Positions 14,605 to 24,959 of a stretch of DNA of 64,000 bases are shown piece after piece (positions within the stretch are counted from its first letter, which is position 1; the number at the start of each line of letters is the position of its first letter). Source of the DNA: an uncultured Clostridia bacterium. Lineage in GTDB: Bacteria; Bacillota; Clostridia; Christensenellales; CAG-917. Position numbers and translations under genes: made by a program. Location: contig CAKQUX010000004.1 in the NCBI GenBank assembly GCA_934277645.1, forward strand, positions 69,943-133,942. The letters are read 5' to 3'. Below the pieces are notes generated by a model that worked only from the letters and a program-made list of their open reading frames with translations, was not told the origin of the DNA and did not search any database.

Positions 14605-15849
14605 TTATTTTTTAACGAATCTTGCGATAAAAAAGCCGTCCCATTCTTCTTTAGGAAGTATTGTTATCGTCCCGTTTTCGGCGCCGTCAAACGGCAAATC
14701 TATTTTATCGAGTTTTAAAGTCGAGTTTTCGAGTATGTATTTTACATTGCAAGCGTTTTCTTCGTCAAATATAGTGCAAGTCGAATAGACAAGCGTTCCG
14801 CCCTTTTTTAAATATTTCTCGGCGTTAAGCAAAATCTTTTTTTGCGTAGCCGCCATTTGTTTTATAGTATTTTCGTCATGTCTTAAAAAGACGTCGGGGT
14901 GCTTACGCATTGTTCCGTAGCAACTGCACGGAGCGTCAACAAGTACGCAATCGAATTTTCCGACAAATTCATCGTTAAACTTTGTTGCGTCGTTGACCTT
15001 CGTTTCGACGTTCGTAATCATCATTCTTTTTAAATAACTTTTTATTTGTTTGACCTTTGCGTCGCTAACGTCGCAAGCGGTGACAAAACCGCCCTTGTTC
15101 ATTTCCGCCGCATAAACGGTCTTTCCGCCGGGGGCGGCGCATAAGTCGAGTACGTTGCCATATGGCTTTAACGCCTGAACAACCGTCATCGACGACGGCG
15201 ATTGATATGTAATAGCACCGTCACTAAACATATTTTTGACCGCCTGACAGTTTCTTACGTTAAGACCGCCTGCCATGCTTTTTGTATACTCAACCGCTTC
15301 CGCCGATAAAGTTTTTTCAATTTGACTAAGCGTGCAAAGTCTTGAATTGTTTCTGATATGTTCGAGTTCAAAAGGCTGTTCGTTTAAAATTTCTTTCGCA
15401 GCGTCCTTTCCGAATTGTTTGATAACCTTTTTTACAAACCAAACGGGCTTTGACGTATCGTATGCGAGCTTTTCAAGCTCACCCGTCGGAATTTTAAATT
15501 CACGCCTTGCAACCTTCTTTAAAACCGCATTTACAAAACCGCTTACTCCCGTTTTGCCTTGTTTTTTGACGAACTCGACCACGCCGTTGACTATGGCATA
15601 ATCGGGAATCGAATCCATATACAACAAACAGTACGCGCCGATTTTAAGCGAAACCAAAACCGAAGTTTTAGGCGGCTCTTTTACAAGCGAAGAAATGACA
15701 AAATTAAGCTGAGTGTCTTTTTCAAGCACGCCGTAAATGATTTTCGTCGCAACGGGAGAAATCTCGATTTTCGCCATTGCGGCATCAAGATACGCTCCTT
15801 TCATATATATATCGCTTAAAGCCTTATAGGCGGTTTCAATATATTCCAT
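14605..15849 (-). CDS. rsmB: 16S rRNA m5C967 methyltransferase RsmB (Sun)
   Basis: 414 residues. The N-terminal NusB-like RNA-binding domain (about 1-135) is followed by the NOL1/NOP2/sun SAM methyltransferase domain. Motif I is VLDLCAAPGGKTVYAAEM. The catalytic motif is DAPCSCYGTMRKHPD (DAPCSG is usual), and the second cysteine is in VYSTCTIFDEEN. It begins directly where fmt ends (no gap), as in the Firmicute def-fmt-rsmB-rlmN run. Confidence 0.95.
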   Translation of the reverse strand: MEYIETAYKALSDIYMKGAYLDAAMAKIEISPVATKIIYGVLEKDTQLNFVISSLVKEPPKTSVLVSLKIGAYCLLYMDSIPDYAIVNGVVEFVKKQGKTGVSGFVNAVLKKVARREFKIPTGELEKLAYDTSKPVWFVKKVIKQFGKDAAKEILNEQPFELEHIRNNSRLCTLSQIEKTLSAEAVEYTKSMAGGLNVRNCQAVKNMFSDGAITYQSPSSMTVVQALKPYGNVLDLCAAPGGKTVYAAEMNKGGFVTACDVSDAKVKQIKSYLKRMMITNVETKVNDATKFNDEFVGKFDCVLVDAPCSCYGTMRKHPDVFLRHDENTIKQMAATQKKILLNAEKYLKKGGTLVYSTCTIFDEENACNVKYILENSTLKLDKIDLPFDGAENGTITILPKEEWDGFFIARFVKK

Positions 15850-16779
15850 TTATTCTCCGAAAACGCTTCCGACTTCAAATTTATGACCTTTTAAATATTC
15901 AACGGTTGCCATTCTTTTTGCATTCTGCGCTTGAATTTCGTCAACTTTTAGCAGCGAGTCGGCGCATTTTACGATAAGTCCGTTCTTTAAATCGGCGGCG
16001 ATTATTTCGCCGTTTTTATAGCCGTCGATTTTTCCGTCAACAGGCGTCATTTTAAAAAACTTTATCGTTTGACCGTTTATTTGAGAAAATGCGGACGGCC
16101 AAGGGGTTACGCCACGCATAAAGCAATCGAGTTCCCTTGCCGATTTATTAAAATCGATAAGTCCGTCGGCTCTTGTGAAAAATTTGCAAAACGTGGCTTT
16201 CGACGCGTCTTGCTTTCTAAAAATCGCTTTTCCGCTTTCGATTAAGCAGAGAGCTTCGCATATAGCTTCGCCACCCAAAATGCTGAGTTTGTTGAACAAT
16301 TCGCCTGCTGTCATATTTCCGATTGCGATTGATTTGGCAAGCAAAATATCGCCTGCGTCGACCTCTCTCACCGTTCGCATAATGGTTACGCCCGTTTCTT
16401 TTTCGTCGTTTATAATCGCCGTTTGAATCGGTGAACTCCCACGATATTTAGGAAGTAGCGAAGCGTGAACGTTGAGCGTTCCGATTGTAGGAATCGCCAA
16501 AAACTCATCGGATAAAATTTGTCCGAAAGCCGCCGTAACTATTACGTCGGGTTTTAAACTTTTAATATCTTCAAGTCCGTCGCGGCTAACTTTTTCATAT
16601 TGCAAAAGAGGCAAACCAAGCTCTAACGCCTTGTTTTTAACAGCCGAAAATATAACGCTGTTACCTCTTCCGCTCGGTTTATCAAGTCCCGTTACGACTG
16701 CGGAAACTTTAAACTCACTATTCAATTTTTCAAGAACGTTTGCGGAAAAGTCCGCCGTTCCCATAAAAATTACGTTCAT
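15850..16779 (-). CDS. fmt: Methionyl-tRNA formyltransferase
   Basis: 309 residues from MNVIFMGTADFSANVL, with AGGAG upstream. Fmt formylates initiator Met-tRNA using 10-formyl-THF. The catalytic loop is LNVHASLLPKYRGSSPIQ (Asn/His of the family), followed by GVTIMRTVREVDAGDIL and the C-terminal OB-like domain with WPSAF. Def, which removes the formyl group, is the next gene upstream. Confidence 0.96.
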   Translation of the reverse strand: MNVIFMGTADFSANVLEKLNSEFKVSAVVTGLDKPSGRGNSVIFSAVKNKALELGLPLLQYEKVSRDGLEDIKSLKPDVIVTAAFGQILSDEFLAIPTIGTLNVHASLLPKYRGSSPIQTAIINDEKETGVTIMRTVREVDAGDILLAKSIAIGNMTAGELFNKLSILGGEAICEALCLIESGKAIFRKQDASKATFCKFFTRADGLIDFNKSARELDCFMRGVTPWPSAFSQINGQTIKFFKMTPVDGKIDGYKNGEIIAADLKNGLIVKCADSLLKVDEIQAQNAKRMATVEYLKGHKFEVGSVFGE

Positions 16780-17062
16780 TTTTGCTCCTGTTTTATACGA
16801 ATTATACGAAGTCATATAGCAATGCTACAACGTTTGCATATTTACACATATAATCATGTCAAACTTAAATATTTCACTAATAAGTTATCGTAAAGCTAAT
16901 GTTTATTGCTAAAACGATACGCTATCACGCTATCGTAAAAACCAATTATTCATCGCCGAAATCAATAGCTTTATAGTAAAAAAGCGTCGATTTTAGCATG
17001 ATTCTTGCAAAAGTATTCTAAAAACAACAGGTTTTTAAAGCACTTTTCGGTTTTAACAAAAA
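16780..17062. other. Spacer between def and fmt
   Basis: 283 nt, AT-rich, no gene. Loose repeats of words such as 'gctatcgta', 'gctatcacg' and 'ttatcgtaaagctaa' occur at about 16880-16950, of the degenerate type seen in other spacers here. It separates fmt from def, which are adjacent in most relatives. Confidence 0.45.
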
Positions 17063-17518
17063 TCACTCGTCATCATCTTCGGCTTTACAGCGGTCGATAA
17101 ACAATATACCGTCAAGGTGGTCCATTTCGTGTTGACACGCAACGGCATCAAAATCGCTCACGGTTTTTGTGTATTTGTTACCAAATCTGTCGTATGCGTC
17201 GAAAGTGATTTCTTTCGCTCTGACCACGTCGCCCCTTTTGCCTTTTATGGACAAACAACCCTCAGGCCATTCTTGCTTGCCCTTAGATGAAGTGATAACG
17301 GGATTTATCATTTCGAGATATAAATCCTCGGTCATAACTATGCACACTCTTTTTAAAACCGCGACTTGCGGAGCAGCCAATCCTACGCCGTCGGCGGCAA
17401 TTAAAGTTTCTTTCATATCGTCAAGAAGCGTCGCAAGTCTATCGTCAAAAGCCGTAACTTCACGACACTTTTTACGAAGTAATTCGTCCGGTAATTGAAT
17501 AATGTTTCTCTTTGCCAT
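17063..17518 (-). CDS. def: Peptide deformylase
   Basis: 151 residues. It removes the N-formyl group from nascent proteins; a Fe/Zn metalloenzyme. All three family motifs are present: GVGLAAPQV (motif 1), EGCLSI (motif 2, metal cysteine) and QHEMDHLDG (motif 3, two metal histidines and catalytic Glu). The tail is acidic. The gene is 10 bases downstream of priA, in the same operon. Confidence 0.97.
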   Translation of the reverse strand: MAKRNIIQLPDELLRKKCREVTAFDDRLATLLDDMKETLIAADGVGLAAPQVAVLKRVCIVMTEDLYLEMINPVITSSKGKQEWPEGCLSIKGKRGDVVRAKEITFDAYDRFGNKYTKTVSDFDAVACQHEMDHLDGILFIDRCKAEDDDE

Positions 17519-17528
17519 AGTTTTCTCC

Positions 17529-19685
17529 CTAATTCAAATTTTGCGGATTCAGTTCCACAAAACAATTCGTTTTGCCTTTGTTTTCATCGACAAATTTATG
17601 TATCGATTTAAGCATTTCGTCAGCCGATTCACATTTTAAGCGCATCAAAATCTGATATCGAACTTTGTTTTTGATTTTATTTATAGGCGAACGCATAGCG
17701 TTCAGATAAATAAAGTTTTCTTTGGGCAACGCCTTGATTTTCAGATATATGTTTTTTACGGTATCAAAAGCAAGTTTGTCATCGTCACTCGAACATAAAA
17801 CTCTCACTATAACGCTGTAAGGCGGAAATTTCGTAACCTGCCTTGAATTTATTTCCTTTGCGTAAAAACCTTTGTAGTCATAGTTTTTCGCAAAACGGAA
17901 AACGTAGTTTGTCGGAGCAAACGTCTGCAAAATTACTTTACCTTCTTTGTCAGCTCTGCCCGCTCTTCCTGCAACTTGCGTGACTAACTGATACGTTCTT
18001 TCGCTCGACCGATAATCGTCGAAATAGAGCGAAAAATCTGCGTCCAAAATTCCTACAAGCGTAACGTCGGCAAAATCGTGCCCTTTTGCAATCATCTGAG
18101 TGCCGACCAAAACGTTCGCTTCGCCTTTTGCAAACTTGTCTAAGATTTCAAAATGCGAACCTTTTTTCGACGTCGTGTCGTTGTCCATTCTTATAACTTT
18201 AGCATTCGGAATAAGTTTTTCGATTTCTTCTTTAACTTTTTGCGTTCCCGTTCTGCCGTGTTTTATGTTAAGACTGCCGCATTTCGGGCATCTTGTCGGC
18301 ATAACGTAGGCTTTTCCGCAATAATGGCATTTAAGCCTTTCGACGTCTTTATGATAAGTGAGCGACACGTCACATTCGTCGCAAGTCGGAATATATCCGC
18401 AATCGCGACACATTATGAACGAGCTGAAACCGCGCCTGTTTATAAATATCATCGCTTTTTCGCCTTTATCCAAGGTTTCTTTAAGCGCGTTTATAAGCGA
18501 ATACGAAAACACACCCGTATTTCCGTTGCGAATTTCGTTTGCCATACTTACGATTTCGATTGGCGGAAGATGACTGCCCGAAATTCTGTTCGGCATTTCG
18601 ACAAGTTTATATTTCCCGTCTTCGGCGGCTTTGTAAGTTTCGATATCGGGTGTCGCGCTGCCTAAAACAAGACTGCAATTATTGTATCTTGCTCGGAACT
18701 CGGCTACAAGCCTTGTGTCGAAACGAGGATTAGAATCGCTTATATAACTCGAATCGTGTTCTTCGTCTATTACAATAATGCCTACGTTTGTAAGCGGTGC
18801 AAAAATCGCGCTTCTCGCCCCTATTGCGATTTTAGCTTCGCCGTTTTTAAGTCTTGACCATTCGTCGAAACGTTCTCCGTCGGACAAACCACTGTGCAAA
18901 ATCGCAACTTCGCTTCCGAATCTCCCACGCATAATTTTTAAAACTTGCGGAGTAAGCGAGATTTCGGGAACAAGCATAATTGCGGTTTTCCCCTCGCTTA
19001 AAGCCTTTTCGATTAGCCTTTGATAGACTTCGGTTTTTCCGCTTCCCGTAACTCCGTTAAGCAAATAAGAACCGCTTTTAGACGCAATCGTATCGAATGC
19101 GTTTTTTTGGTCAAGGGTCAGTGAAACGTTTTTGTGTTCCGAAATCTCACCTTTAAACGGCGTTCTTAACACCGCCTTATCGAATTTTTCGGCAAAACCC
19201 TTTTCAATCAAGCCGTTTATTGCAGACGCGCCGTACAACTCGTTTGCCGACATAAGCGAAATTTCGCCTTCTGAAAGCAATCGATTCGCAAGTTCGGCTT
19301 GTTTTATAGCTCTATTAAATTTCACGTCACAATTAAGCTTGTTTGTCGGTTTTAAAAAAAGCCTTTTAAGGCTTGCTGATTTATCGAATCGCAATGACGG
19401 CGGAATAAACAGCCTTATAATGTCGATATATCTAAGAAAAAACTTTTCTCGCATATATCGCATAAGTTCCGTCATTTCGGGGGTGAGCGGTGTGTCCAAA
19501 ACTTTGACGATAGGCTTAATCTGCCCCTTAAAATCGGATTTTTCTTTTACGTTAAGAACAAATCCGATCAAAGTTTTATTTCCGAAAGGCACTAACACCC
19601 TACTTCCGACTTCGGCTTCGCCTTCATAATCGAAAACCCTGTCAAGTTCGTCTGTGGAAACGTCAACGAGCACTTCGAGGGTCAT
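17529..19685 (-). CDS. priA: Primosomal protein N' (replication restart helicase PriA)
   Basis: 718 residues, somewhat short of the B. subtilis 805. PriA recognises stalled forks and reloads the replicative helicase. The N-terminal DNA-binding domain begins EVLVDVSTDELDRVFDY. Helicase motif I is NGVTGSGKTEVYQ near residue 215, with DEEHDSSY (motif II) and AGRAGR (motif VI). The zinc-binding insert shows paired cysteines (CRDCG, CDECD, CHYCG, CPKCG). It overlaps coaBC by four bases. Confidence 0.96.
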   Translation of the reverse strand: MTLEVLVDVSTDELDRVFDYEGEAEVGSRVLVPFGNKTLIGFVLNVKEKSDFKGQIKPIVKVLDTPLTPEMTELMRYMREKFFLRYIDIIRLFIPPSLRFDKSASLKRLFLKPTNKLNCDVKFNRAIKQAELANRLLSEGEISLMSANELYGASAINGLIEKGFAEKFDKAVLRTPFKGEISEHKNVSLTLDQKNAFDTIASKSGSYLLNGVTGSGKTEVYQRLIEKALSEGKTAIMLVPEISLTPQVLKIMRGRFGSEVAILHSGLSDGERFDEWSRLKNGEAKIAIGARSAIFAPLTNVGIIVIDEEHDSSYISDSNPRFDTRLVAEFRARYNNCSLVLGSATPDIETYKAAEDGKYKLVEMPNRISGSHLPPIEIVSMANEIRNGNTGVFSYSLINALKETLDKGEKAMIFINRRGFSSFIMCRDCGYIPTCDECDVSLTYHKDVERLKCHYCGKAYVMPTRCPKCGSLNIKHGRTGTQKVKEEIEKLIPNAKVIRMDNDTTSKKGSHFEILDKFAKGEANVLVGTQMIAKGHDFADVTLVGILDADFSLYFDDYRSSERTYQLVTQVAGRAGRADKEGKVILQTFAPTNYVFRFAKNYDYKGFYAKEINSRQVTKFPPYSVIVRVLCSSDDDKLAFDTVKNIYLKIKALPKENFIYLNAMRSPINKIKNKVRYQILMRLKCESADEMLKSIHKFVDENKGKTNCFVELNPQNLN

Positions 19686-20863
19686 AATTTAATCGTCCTA
19701 TCTAAAATCGCATTTGCGACGTCACGCTTTGACATAACCGGAAGAGATTCTTCATCCGAGCGTGTTATAAGCGTTACGATATTGGTATCCACGTTGAACC
19801 CTGCCCCTGCCATTGTAACGTCGTTTGCGACAACCATATCGGCATTTTTAGAATACAATTTTTTTGTAGCGTTTTCTTGCAAGTTTTCCGTTTCTGCGGA
19901 AAAAATAACAAGTTTCTTTTCGCCTTTGACTTCCCCGACCGCTTTTGCTATATCGGGATTCTTTTCCAGTTCGAGCGTCAACGTTTCCGCTTTGATTTTT
20001 TGATTTGAATAGTTTTTAACTTTATAATCGCTAGGCGCCGCCGCTTTTATGACGATATCGGCGTCCGAAAGATTGGTCAAAACGGCGTCATACATTTCAG
20101 CCGTCGTTTCGACGTAAATCGTCTTAAAAATTCCGTTCGGAACTTGCGCCGTTGTGAAGCCTTTAACAAGAATAACTTTTCCGCCTCGCTCTTGCACGGC
20201 TTTTGCAATTTCAAAGCCCATTTTGCCCGAACTGCTGTTTGAGATATATCTGACGCCGTCAATCGGTTCGCGAGTCGCACCGGCAGTTACAAGCACGGTC
20301 TTGCCGTCGAAATCTTGAATCGGAGAAACGGTTTTTTCAATCAATTTGACTATATCTTCGGGACTTGCCATTTTTCCTTTGCCCACGTCGCCGCAAGCAA
20401 GGTTTCCTACAACAGGCTCTAAAACGATATAGCCGAGTTTTTTCAGTTTTTCAAGGTTTTCTTCTGTTTGTTTTGCTTCATACATATTTGTATTCATAGC
20501 AGGACAAACTATAATCGGCGATTTTACGGCAAGCAAAGTCGTAGTCAACATATCGTCGGCTATTCCGTTGGCAAGTTTTGCGATAACGTCTGCGCTTGCA
20601 GGCGCAACGACAAAAACGTCTCCTTTTTTGGCTAAGGAAACGTGTTTCACGTCGAATTCAAAATCACGGTCGAACGTGTCCGTAATCGCTTTATTTTTAG
20701 TTAGCGTTTCAAAGGTTAAAGGCGTTACGAACTCCGTTGCATTTTTCGTAAGAATAACGTCAACGTTTGCGCCTTTCTTTACAAGGCTCGAAGCAATCTC
20801 GCAAGCCTTGTACGCGGCGATAGAGCCTGTAACCCCCAAAACAACCGACTTTCCGTACAGCAT
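19682..20863 (-). CDS. coaBC: Bifunctional phosphopantothenoylcysteine decarboxylase / synthetase
   Basis: 393 residues. The N-terminal CoaC flavoprotein domain (about 1-180) carries GVTGSIAAYKACEIASSL, the PASADVIAKLANG motif and CPAMNTNMYE with its active-site cysteine. The C-terminal CoaB domain has VTAGATREPIDGVRYISNSSSGKMG and KAAAPSDYK. Together they make 4'-phosphopantetheine from phosphopantothenate and cysteine for CoA. The ATG shares a base with the rpoZ stop codon. Confidence 0.96.
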   Translation of the reverse strand: MLYGKSVVLGVTGSIAAYKACEIASSLVKKGANVDVILTKNATEFVTPLTFETLTKNKAITDTFDRDFEFDVKHVSLAKKGDVFVVAPASADVIAKLANGIADDMLTTTLLAVKSPIIVCPAMNTNMYEAKQTEENLEKLKKLGYIVLEPVVGNLACGDVGKGKMASPEDIVKLIEKTVSPIQDFDGKTVLVTAGATREPIDGVRYISNSSSGKMGFEIAKAVQERGGKVILVKGFTTAQVPNGIFKTIYVETTAEMYDAVLTNLSDADIVIKAAAPSDYKVKNYSNQKIKAETLTLELEKNPDIAKAVGEVKGEKKLVIFSAETENLQENATKKLYSKNADMVVANDVTMAGAGFNVDTNIVTLITRSDEESLPVMSKRDVANAILDRTIKL

Positions 20864-21063
20864 TAGTCTTTGTCGTTTACGATTTTAATTTTTCCCTCGT
20901 AAATTTCTTTGCATGCGAGAGAAATAGGCTTCATGCCCGAATCTTCGAGATAAGAGCTGTCTTGCGTGACAAGCTCGCGAGCGCGTTTTGCGACCGCGCA
21001 AGTAAGAGCGTATCTGCATTCGGCTTTTTTGATGAGTTTGTCGATTGGTGGGTCAATCATCAT
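20863..21063 (-). CDS. rpoZ: DNA-directed RNA polymerase omega subunit
   Basis: 66 residues, the normal size for Firmicutes. Recognised by DPPIDKLIKKAECRYALTCAVAKRARELV and the gmk-rpoZ-coaBC context. Omega helps assemble the beta' subunit into core polymerase. It overlaps the gmk end by 11 bases and coaBC by one base. Confidence 0.93.
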   Translation of the reverse strand: MMIDPPIDKLIKKAECRYALTCAVAKRARELVTQDSSYLEDSGMKPISLACKEIYEGKIKIVNDKD

Positions 21064-21673
21064 TGTTGGTTTCCTCCGATAATTTAGAAATTATGTCTGT
21101 ATTTCTTGTTTTTTTGTTCCTTTCCGCTTTTATGATAGCGACCAAATTTTCGACGCATTTATCAACTTCGTCGTTTATCAGGACGTAATCGTATTCGTCG
21201 ATTTTCGTCACTTCTTTTTTTGCCTCGGCAAGTCTGCGACTAAGGCTTTCTTCCGTTTCGCTTCCACGACCGATAAGACGTTTTTTAAGATCTTTTAAGC
21301 TCGGCGGAGTGATGAATATGCAAACGGCGTCCGGATATGCGAGTTTCATATTTTCCGCGCCGACAAAGTTTATGTCAAAAATCATATCTTTGCCGTCGTT
21401 TAACGATTTATCTATTTCCGATTTAAGCGTTCCGTAATAATTGCCAAACGTTAAGGCGTGTTCGGCAAAAGCGCCGCTTTCAATCATTTCCTCAAATTTC
21501 TCTTTTGAAAAGAAATGATAATGAACGCCGTCTATTTCGCCCTCTCTCGGTTTTCTGGACGTTGCGGAAACCGAAAACGAAAGATTGTCCAATTGCTTAA
21601 AGACCTCTTTCAAAACTGTTCCTTTTCCCGCTCCGGAAAAGCCTGAAATTATAAACAATATGCCTTTTCTCAT
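21053..21673 (-). CDS. gmk: Guanylate kinase
   Basis: 206 residues. It phosphorylates GMP to GDP. The P-loop is SGFSGAGKGTVLKEV near residues 9-23, and the GMP-binding region is SATSRKPREGEIDGVHYHFFS. The lid contains RLIGRGSETEESLSRRL. In Bacillus remA (DUF370) lies just upstream between yicC and gmk. Here the 123-nt gap contains no such gene. Confidence 0.96.
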   Translation of the reverse strand: MRKGILFIISGFSGAGKGTVLKEVFKQLDNLSFSVSATSRKPREGEIDGVHYHFFSKEKFEEMIESGAFAEHALTFGNYYGTLKSEIDKSLNDGKDMIFDINFVGAENMKLAYPDAVCIFITPPSLKDLKKRLIGRGSETEESLSRRLAEAKKEVTKIDEYDYVLINDEVDKCVENLVAIIKAERNKKTRNTDIISKLSEETNNDD

Positions 21674-21796
21674 ATACTTATTTCCGTTTACTCACTTATT
21701 GCCGCTAAATTTGCTTTGTGATTGTTTTATCGATTTATTTGATTAACACGATGCGGCATAGTCTTATAGCGAACCATTACCTGAAAAAAACGTTTT

Positions 21797-22672
21797 TTAT
21801 TCGATATTTTGCGCTTGCTCTCTGATTTTTTCTATTTCGTTTTTCAGTTTAAGCACTACGTTTGTAATTTTAACGTCGTTGGCTTTACTTCCGATAGTGT
21901 TTGTTTCTCTGTTGATTTCCTGCAACAAAAAGTCGAGTTTTCTTCCTATCGGCTCAACCGATTCCAAAAGTCCGTCGAATTGTTTAAAGTGAGATGCAAG
22001 GCGCGTAAGTTCTTCATCGATTGCGCATCTGTCGGCAAAAATCGCAACTTCGGTTTCGATACGTTGTTTATCGAGTTCCGTTCCGTTTAACGCTTCCGCA
22101 ATTCGAGCATTGAGCTTCGTGCGATAATCGGCGACGACCATAGGCGCAAATTCCGCAATTTGAGAGCGCATTTTTTTGAGTTCTTCAAGTTTCGCCGCCA
22201 TATCTTTGCCGATTTCTTCGCCCTCTTTAACTCGCATTTCTTCGAGATTTGCAAGAGCCGAAACAAGCGACAACACAACAAGATTTTTCAATTCGTCTTC
22301 GTCTTCGGTCGGCATAACTCGCTCTAACACATCGGGCGCTTTCATAATTTGAGAAACCGTAACGTCGTTTTCGATTTTTAGTTCTCTTGCAAGCAATTCG
22401 CCGAGATAGTAATAATCTTTTCCGAGCTGATTGTTGCAGACGTAACTACCTTTTTCGTCGCTTAAATTTTCATAAGTGACGTAAACGTCAAGATGTCCTC
22501 GATTTATCACTTTCGCTATGTTCTTTCTGACAAGGTCGTCCAAGAACAAGAAACCTTTAGGCATTTTGACGTTAAGGTCAAGGTATCTGTGATTTACCGC
22601 CTTAATTTCTATTGTAACTGTTTTTCCGTTATGGCTTGCTTGTCCTTTGCCATAGCCTGTCATACTTTTCAA
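21797..22672 (-). CDS. yloC: YicC/YloC family endoribonuclease-like protein
   Basis: 291 residues. The start MKSMTGYGKG and the C-terminal block LDFLLQEINRETNTIGSKAND are signatures of the YicC family, whose members act as RNA endonucleases or RNA-decay factors. The middle is helical, with a charged coiled-coil-like stretch (EEMRVKEGEEIGKDMAAKLEELKKMRSQI). The gene precedes gmk, as in Bacillus. Confidence 0.92.
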   Translation of the reverse strand: MKSMTGYGKGQASHNGKTVTIEIKAVNHRYLDLNVKMPKGFLFLDDLVRKNIAKVINRGHLDVYVTYENLSDEKGSYVCNNQLGKDYYYLGELLARELKIENDVTVSQIMKAPDVLERVMPTEDEDELKNLVVLSLVSALANLEEMRVKEGEEIGKDMAAKLEELKKMRSQIAEFAPMVVADYRTKLNARIAEALNGTELDKQRIETEVAIFADRCAIDEELTRLASHFKQFDGLLESVEPIGRKLDFLLQEINRETNTIGSKANDVKITNVVLKLKNEIEKIREQAQNIE

Positions 22673-22991
22673 TATGGTACTCCCGATTAAATCGTTAAAA
22701 CGATTAAAACCATTCGCTTATTTCATCGTATTATTTTATCACACTTTTTTTTATAATACAACTGTTAGAGCTTTTTTTATAAATAGACTTATAAATAAGT
22801 TATAAACTGAAAGCGCAAAATCATAAGCAAAAATCGTTAAGTTATGCCCTGATTTTGCGTAAAATACGGTCGAAAATGCAACGATATTTCTTTGCGCAAG
22901 CGGTCTTTTACATTTAATAAATCTCACAAATTCGATATTTCGCAAATTCGATTTTTCTTGCGTTTAGCGTTATACTTGACCGACGCTGAAA
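22673..22991. other. Spacer between yloC and ligA
   Basis: About 320 nt, AT-rich, no gene. It contains the yloC promoter (22733-22761) on the minus strand and presumably the ligA terminator, which I could not see clearly. Confidence 0.45.
22733..22761 (-). promoter_or_regulatory. Predicted promoter of yloC-gmk-rpoZ-coaBC-priA-def
   Basis: Minus strand: TTGTAT (22761-22756), 17-nt spacer, TAAAAT (22738-22733), about 60 nt before the yloC start. Confidence 0.5.
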
Positions 22992-24938
<1,947 letters not shown>

Positions 24939-24959
24939 TTATCCCCGTTTTTGTTTTTA

